Below the pieces are notes generated by a model. The model searched no databases. It was not told the origin of the DNA and saw only the letters and a list, made by a program, of their open reading frames with translations. Below are positions 14,633 through 18,477 of a stretch of 18,477 nt of DNA, piece after piece. The DNA comes from JBHPGW01 sp042569785. GTDB taxonomy: Bacteria; Planctomycetota; Phycisphaerae; Sedimentisphaerales; Anaerobacaceae. Both the position numbers and the translations under genes were made by a program. Each line of letters begins with the position of its first letter. Within the stretch, counting starts at the first letter, position 1. The stretch is taken from assembly GCA_042569785.1 (NCBI GenBank), contig JBHPGW010000052.1, positions 1 to 18,477 of the forward strand, written 5' to 3'.

Positions 14633-14944
14633 ATGCATAGAAAAAAAGGTTTTACGTTAGTTGAACTCATAGTTGTGGTACTGATCTTAGGTGCGCTTGC
14701 CTCAATCGCGATTCCACGGTTGATCGTAGGAAGTCAAACTGCCAACGAAAATGCCTGTGCCGGCAATGTTGAGATACTCAATTCCCAACTCGAGATATGG
14801 TCGGCAATGAACGGTGGTACTTATCCGGCAACCTTGTCAGTACTGACTTCAGATAAGGCTTATTTCCCACGTGGCATGCCTTCATGTCCCCTGAGTGGAA
14901 CTTACAGCTTAAATGCTGATGACGTAGTTGTGTGCAACCACTAA
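14633..14944 (+). CDS. gspG: Major pseudopilin/pilin, GspG/PilA-like
   Basis: A 103-residue prepilin, likely the main fibre subunit. Class III signal: MHRKKG|FTLVELIVVVLILGALASIAIPRL, cut after G6, Glu at +5. The body is short and ends CPLSGTYSL...VVVCNH, so the two Cys may be disulphide-bonded; this CP...Y...C-x-H ending is seen in short pilins of ComGC/PilA type and, as I recall, in Planctomycete pseudopilins. An ATG at 14591 would add 14 basic residues (MRRRCQEQ...), but short leaders are normal for this class and AAAAGG precedes 14633. It is the first of three prepilin genes and has a separate 124-bp leader with hairpins. Confidence 0.9.
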   Translation: MHRKKGFTLVELIVVVLILGALASIAIPRLIVGSQTANENACAGNVEILNSQLEIWSAMNGGTYPATLSVLTSDKAYFPRGMPSCPLSGTYSLNADDVVVCNH

Positions 14945-14992
14945 AACACAACCTTGCTTGTTCCTGACACATTGCGCAAAGGGAGTATGTGC

Positions 14993-15451
14993 ATGGTAGC
15001 AAAAAAAAAAGCCTTTACACTCGTAGAATTAATTCTGATGGTTCTTTTGCTGGGAGCAATCTCAGCTATTTGTATACCGAGACTCAATTTCGCTGTTGTT
15101 TCAAATCAACAAGCCGAGTGCTTAGTCAGCAATATTGTCACTAACCTTCGGCATACACGCATACTTGCTATTTCCAATGCCGCAAACAATTCCGCGGGTT
15201 TTGCCCTGAATATGGTCGGTTCAGCCCCCTATACCAGCTATGAAATAGTAAACCTTAATACGGGAGCAACTCTATATTCATACACGATCAACTCAGATAT
15301 TAACTGCACAGGTGGAGATCAATTCGAATTTGGTCAATCTGGAGATCTGTCAGGCGGAAGTGACACTGAGCTTAATATCTCGACGGGGCAGATAAGTTTT
15401 ACGATTACTATTGTTCCGGCAACTGGCATGGTAAAATATACAAAGGACTAA
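14993..15451 (+). CDS. Minor pseudopilin, GspH-like
   Basis: A 152-residue prepilin. Signal: MVAKKKA|FTLVELILMVLLLGAISAICIPRL with cleavage after A7 and Glu at +5. The body has the helix-then-beta-sheet pattern of GspH/FimT (LVSNIVTNLRHTRILAISNAA, later strands ending with ISFTITIVPATGMVKY). In-frame TTG (14954) and ATG (14987) starts exist upstream, but GGGAG is 7 nt before the ATG at 14993 and only 1 nt from 14987. The leader Lys codons lie in a run of ten A (15001-15010), a slippage-prone homopolymer. It follows the G-like gene by 48 bp and precedes the I-like gene by 5 bp. Confidence 0.85.
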   Translation: MVAKKKAFTLVELILMVLLLGAISAICIPRLNFAVVSNQQAECLVSNIVTNLRHTRILAISNAANNSAGFALNMVGSAPYTSYEIVNLNTGATLYSYTINSDINCTGGDQFEFGQSGDLSGGSDTELNISTGQISFTITIVPATGMVKYTKD

Positions 15452-15456
15452 TCAGA

Positions 15457-15876
15457 ATGATACTTCCAAACAGTAATCGGAAAATAGCCGTTAACAATCG
15501 TTTTGCCGGCTTTACTTTTACCGAGACCATTGTGGCATCTCTTCTGCTGGCTTTTGCAATAGTCCCGATCCTAAGGGGGCTGACTTGTGCTCATTTCCAC
15601 AACAAAGTTATCGAATGCAAAACTCGCAGTCTCGTACTTGCTCAGGCCAAACTTGACAGAATAAAAGTACGATCCATTTACCATTACACCGATTCATTTG
15701 ACCAAAGCGACTTATCTCTCGACGGCCTATATCTTTGTAATGTTACCGACACCACTGAGGAGACCAACCTCAGAAAAATAGTGGTTTCTGTCGGTTACGA
15801 CTTCGATAAAAACACCCAACTCGCAAACGACGAAATACTCGTTACCCTTAGCACTTACATCGCCAGAAGATGGTGA
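15457..15876 (+). CDS. Minor pseudopilin, GspI/PilV-like
   Basis: A 139-residue prepilin. Class III signal with an 18-residue leader (MILPNSNRKIAVNNRFAG), cleavage G18|F19 and FTFTETIVASLLLAFAIVPI, Glu at +5. The segment after the membrane helix (SLVLAQAKLDRIK) is typical of GspI/PilV, where an L-A-x-x-K-L-E-like helix follows. The C-terminal beta part ends VTLSTYIARRW. It begins 5 bp after the H-like gene with AAAGGA 9 nt upstream. Being the third prepilin in an E-F-G-H-I order supports the I assignment; the J- and K-like subunits lie on the opposite strand at 3479-5543. Confidence 0.85.
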   Translation: MILPNSNRKIAVNNRFAGFTFTETIVASLLLAFAIVPILRGLTCAHFHNKVIECKTRSLVLAQAKLDRIKVRSIYHYTDSFDQSDLSLDGLYLCNVTDTTEETNLRKIVVSVGYDFDKNTQLANDEILVTLSTYIARRW

Positions 15877-16095
15877 ATTTATGGGACGTTTTTGTAAAAA
15901 AGAAATTTTTCTGCCCCCAAGCCCTCTATCGACCGATAAAAAAATAAATTTCCAATCCATTTAAATTGCTATTTTCCTTTTTCTTCTGTTTTTGTTTTCC
16001 CTGCTTGATAACTTGAAATTTACATAATTACGCCCCTGTATTATGCCGAAATGATTTAACAGCGACTTTGAAAATTATGGCCAGGATCGCAAGCC

Positions 16096-16102
16096 AAAGG
16101 AG
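16096..16102 (+). promoter_or_regulatory. Ribosome binding site fixing a GTG start
   Basis: AAAGGAG, 8 nt before the GTG at 16111. It is the best ribosome site in the window and decides for GTG over the internal ATG 13 codons later. The 234-bp gap it sits in (15877-16110) is AT-rich and holds no other clear signal. Confidence 0.7.
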
Positions 16103-16110
16103 TAATTGCC

Positions 16111-18012
16111 GTGAGCAAGCGACAACAGCAAAAAGAAACAGAGATCAAAATGCCTATCCGTTACAAGATAACGATCTATATGGCAGTATTGATTTGTATC
16201 ACCGTGGGGATAAGTACTTACACGACAGTCAGAACCGAGAAAAAAATTCTTACCAACAAAATAATTTATGAAAATAAACGTTTAGTTCGTAATATCGCTT
16301 TCCGTATCAGAAAAGCTCTTTTGGTTTCAAATTGGGCGTCTATAGAAGAGATATTGGCCAACTCCCCCATAGGTGAACACGATGAAATGCTTTATCTCAA
16401 AATAGTCAAACCGGATGGTAAAGTTTTCATGGCCAACGAAAGTTCCTTTATCGGAGAAACGGTTAACCCGACCCTTTTGATTGAACAGGAAAGTATAATT
16501 ACGGGCCATTTTTTCTCGCAACAGAAAGAGTATGGGATACTAATAGCTCATCCTGCTCTGATAGACAATGAAAATTGGTATATTATCGCAGGGTTTCCTT
16601 CTATACAAATCAAAACAACCATTAAGTATTTAATCCTTCAGAACTTGATGTCGGGAAGTTTTGTTATTATATTGGGTGCGTTTGTTTCATTCTTCCTTGC
16701 CAAAAGGATTTGCGATCCGATAATTAACCTTACCAAGGCAGCTAAGGTTCTAGCCGATGGCAACTTAACACACCATGTGACCGCTAATACAAAAGATGAA
16801 ATGGGAGCCCTTGCCAGAACTTTTAATGATATGGCTATTAAGTTAGAAAAATCACGTGTACATCTGGAAGAAAAAATAAACGAACTTGCCACGGAAAAAA
16901 AATTATTGAGCGTTACATTGGATGGTATGAGCGAAGGGCTCATTGCTGTAAATGCTGACAAGCGGATAGTTCTATTTAATACAATTGCTGAAAACCTTTC
17001 GGGCTGGAAATTCAAGGAGGTGGAAGGAAAATCAGTAGATGAAGTTTTGCAGATTATCAACGAACAAACCAACGAACCCGTCGAGTCAACAATTGATAAG
17101 GCTCTCCAGTCACAAAAAACCGAACGCGGAACTCAACACGATATTTTCATCTCGAAAAATGGCGATAAATACCCTGTTTTCGTTAGTGCCTCTCCAATTG
17201 ATAAAAGCGAAAACGCAATTATCAGGATTATTGTGGTATTTCGAGACGTATCCCACGAACGCGAACTGGATCGTATGAAAACTGATTTCACTTCTTCTGT
17301 ATCGCATGAACTACGTACGCCACTTACTTCGATCAAGGCATACACGGAAACGATCCTCCGTGACCGTAATATGCCCGAAGAAGTTCAACTGGAGTTCCTG
17401 GCGATAATCGACGAAGAATCAAACCGTCTGGCAACTCTGATCGAGGACTTGCTGGAAATGTCACGAATTGACTCCGGGACAGTTAAAGTTAAACGTGAGC
17501 TTGTGGATATATCTGCGGTTATACAAAGAGTCTCAACTGTTTTGGAACCTTTAGCACAAAAGAAAAATATACAATTAAAAACAAATACTGAAAATGAACT
17601 CCCCGAATTGAACGCTGACGCAAGCAAAATTGAATCGGTAATTATAAATCTGGCCAATAATGCGATAAAATTTACACCTGAACAGGGCGAAGTAGCTATT
17701 GACATTAAAACAGCAAATGACGAGATGATTATATCTGTCAGAGACACGGGCATGGGGATACCCAAAGAAGCATTATCAAAGATATTTGACAAGTTCTACC
17801 GAGTATATCGGCCAGGAAAACAGATTCAGGGGACTGGTTTGGGGCTTTCTATAGTCAACAAAATTGTCTCCATGCACGACGGCAGAATTGAGATCGAAAG
17901 TGAAGTCGGCCAGGGCACCACATTCACAGTTTTTCTACCGTTGAAGGAGAAGGGTTGGGATGGAGTCGAACGCCGTAAAGTTTCCACTGTATGTGCTACA
18001 CCAAACAAATAG
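16111..18012 (+). CDS. Membrane sensor histidine kinase (Cache-like-HAMP-PAS-HisKA-HATPase)
   Basis: A 633-residue kinase. Transmembrane helices at about 20-40 and 176-197 enclose a periplasmic sensor (about 41-170) of single-Cache style (LYLKIVKPDGKVFMANES, ending YIIAGFPS). HAMP (about 197-250), a short coiled coil, PAS (about 265-380, GLIAVNADKRIVLFN), HisKA with H399 in SHELRTPLTSIK, and an ATPase domain with NLANNAIKF (513-521), DTGMGI (545-550) and GTGLGL (574-579) follow. The layout matches PhoR/VicK-like kinases. It ends with a GWDGVERRK tail, an Arg-rich ending of unknown use. No receiver or response regulator gene is adjacent on this strand; the receiver genes upstream on the other strand are possible partners. 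It is 234 bp after the prepilin operon and may have its own promoter. Confidence 0.94.
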   Translation: MSKRQQQKETEIKMPIRYKITIYMAVLICITVGISTYTTVRTEKKILTNKIIYENKRLVRNIAFRIRKALLVSNWASIEEILANSPIGEHDEMLYLKIVKPDGKVFMANESSFIGETVNPTLLIEQESIITGHFFSQQKEYGILIAHPALIDNENWYIIAGFPSIQIKTTIKYLILQNLMSGSFVIILGAFVSFFLAKRICDPIINLTKAAKVLADGNLTHHVTANTKDEMGALARTFNDMAIKLEKSRVHLEEKINELATEKKLLSVTLDGMSEGLIAVNADKRIVLFNTIAENLSGWKFKEVEGKSVDEVLQIINEQTNEPVESTIDKALQSQKTERGTQHDIFISKNGDKYPVFVSASPIDKSENAIIRIIVVFRDVSHERELDRMKTDFTSSVSHELRTPLTSIKAYTETILRDRNMPEEVQLEFLAIIDEESNRLATLIEDLLEMSRIDSGTVKVKRELVDISAVIQRVSTVLEPLAQKKNIQLKTNTENELPELNADASKIESVIINLANNAIKFTPEQGEVAIDIKTANDEMIISVRDTGMGIPKEALSKIFDKFYRVYRPGKQIQGTGLGLSIVNKIVSMHDGRIEIESEVGQGTTFTVFLPLKEKGWDGVERRKVSTVCATPNK

Positions 18013-18370
18013 AGCGAACATAACTGACTTCACCAGAGAGTTTCAAGCAATTCCAATAACTCTGAAGGGAAATTATAGTTGACGCTGGACAGCCTTTGTC
18101 TATTTCTCCTGTAGATAAAGTAACATGCCAAAATACTCTCCATCTTCTACCAGTTTTTTCATATCCCATCGAAGCCACTACATACTCCCTATCTTAAAGA
18201 TACTAATTCCAGGGCGATTATATCGCCTATACAAGAACACCAGAATAACTTTCACTTTGCAAATTTTTCTGACTAACAGAGCAGGAAAACAGGAAAAATA
18301 TCTGGTTTTTTTAATTCAAGGATAAAAAGTGAGTGAATTTTTTCGCCGGAATTTTCACCGGAGGGGGTGT
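18013..18370. other. Intergenic stretch, no gene seen
   Basis: About 360 bp between the kinase and the tRNA terminator. A 66-codon frame at 18125-18325 has low-complexity, unfamily-like composition and no ribosome site, and is judged spurious. A CCGG-aattttca-CCGG dyad lies near 18343-18358. An imperfect AGAGTT/AACTCT dyad just after the kinase stop has no T-run. Nothing else is supportable. Confidence 0.5.
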
Positions 18371-18418
18371 AAAAAGAAAAATTGACAAGCACCTAATTTA
18401 ATATAAGTGCTTGTCAAT
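18371..18418 (-). terminator. Intrinsic terminator of the tRNA-Leu gene
   Basis: A perfect 12-bp stem (18381-18392 with 18407-18418, arms ATTGACAAGCAC/GTGCTTGTCAAT) with a 14-nt loop is followed on the minus strand by TTTTCTTTTT (18371-18380). It starts 8 bp past the tRNA 3' end, a textbook rho-independent terminator for the minus-strand transcript. Confidence 0.88.
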
Positions 18419-18425
18419 AAGAAAC

Positions 18426-18477
18426 TACGAGCGAGAGGAGTCGAACCTCCACATCCTATTGGATACAAGGACCTAAA
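18426..18477 (-). tRNA. tRNA-Leu(UAG), 3' part only
   Basis: The minus strand reads TTTAGGTCCTTG (anticodon loop with TAG, then 3' anticodon stem), a long variable arm with stem ATCC-AATA-GGAT, a T arm GGAGG-TTCGACT-CCTCT, the acceptor strand CGCTCGT and discriminator A at 18426. The long variable arm and TTTAGG loop fit tRNA-Leu(UAG). CCA is not encoded (next bases on the minus strand are G, T, T). The 5' half, including the D arm, lies beyond the right edge. Confidence 0.87.

Noticed and set aside
18125..18325. 66-codon plus-strand frame as a gene
   Set aside because: No ribosome site, odd composition rich in I, R, S and F, no recognised motif, and it lies in a region ending in a tRNA terminator.

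Overview
The window (about 42% G+C by eye) looks like the chromosome of a Gram-negative bacterium, because it encodes an outer-membrane secretin. The G-type pseudopilin ends in a CP...Y...C-x-H pattern, and there is a large stock of sensor kinases and receiver-only proteins. This fits a Planctomycetota-like (PVC) or similar environmental lineage, but that assignment is tentative and comes from protein style only.

The main content is a nearly complete type II secretion / type IV pilus-like machine split into two divergently oriented blocks. The plus block (11607-15876) encodes the assembly ATPase (E/PilB), the inner-membrane platform (F/PilC) and three prepilins (G-, H- and I-like), followed by a membrane sensor histidine kinase (16111-18012). 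The minus block (5543 down to 1) encodes a J/PilW-like prepilin carrying seven tandem 51-residue repeats, a small K/PilX-like protein, a PilM-PilN fusion (GspL-like), a PilO/GspM-like protein and a secretin that runs off the left edge. Together these supply E-F-G-H-I and J-K-L-M-D. No C subunit, prepilin peptidase, retraction ATPase or PilP-like lipoprotein is visible here.

Between the two halves, all on the minus strand, lies a signalling block. It contains a stand-alone receiver, a two-CBS-domain protein, a 787-residue HAMP-GAF-PAS histidine kinase, then four tandem receiver-only proteins of 128-130 residues and the relic of a fifth. The receiver array directly precedes the minus secretion genes. 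The simplest reading is a phosphorelay that tunes assembly or activity of the secretion/pilus machine, comparable in logic to CheY-like PilG/PilH control of type IV pili. That coupling is inferred from position only.

The 370-bp divergent region (11219-11588) holds a plausible sigma-70 promoter for the plus operon, a nested dyad just upstream of its -35 box, and a terminator-like hairpin in the leader that competes with an internal palindrome. The right end of the window carries the 3' part of a minus-strand tRNA-Leu(UAG) and its terminator. The most unusual element is the prepilin whose C-terminus looks like a seven-bladed beta-propeller.
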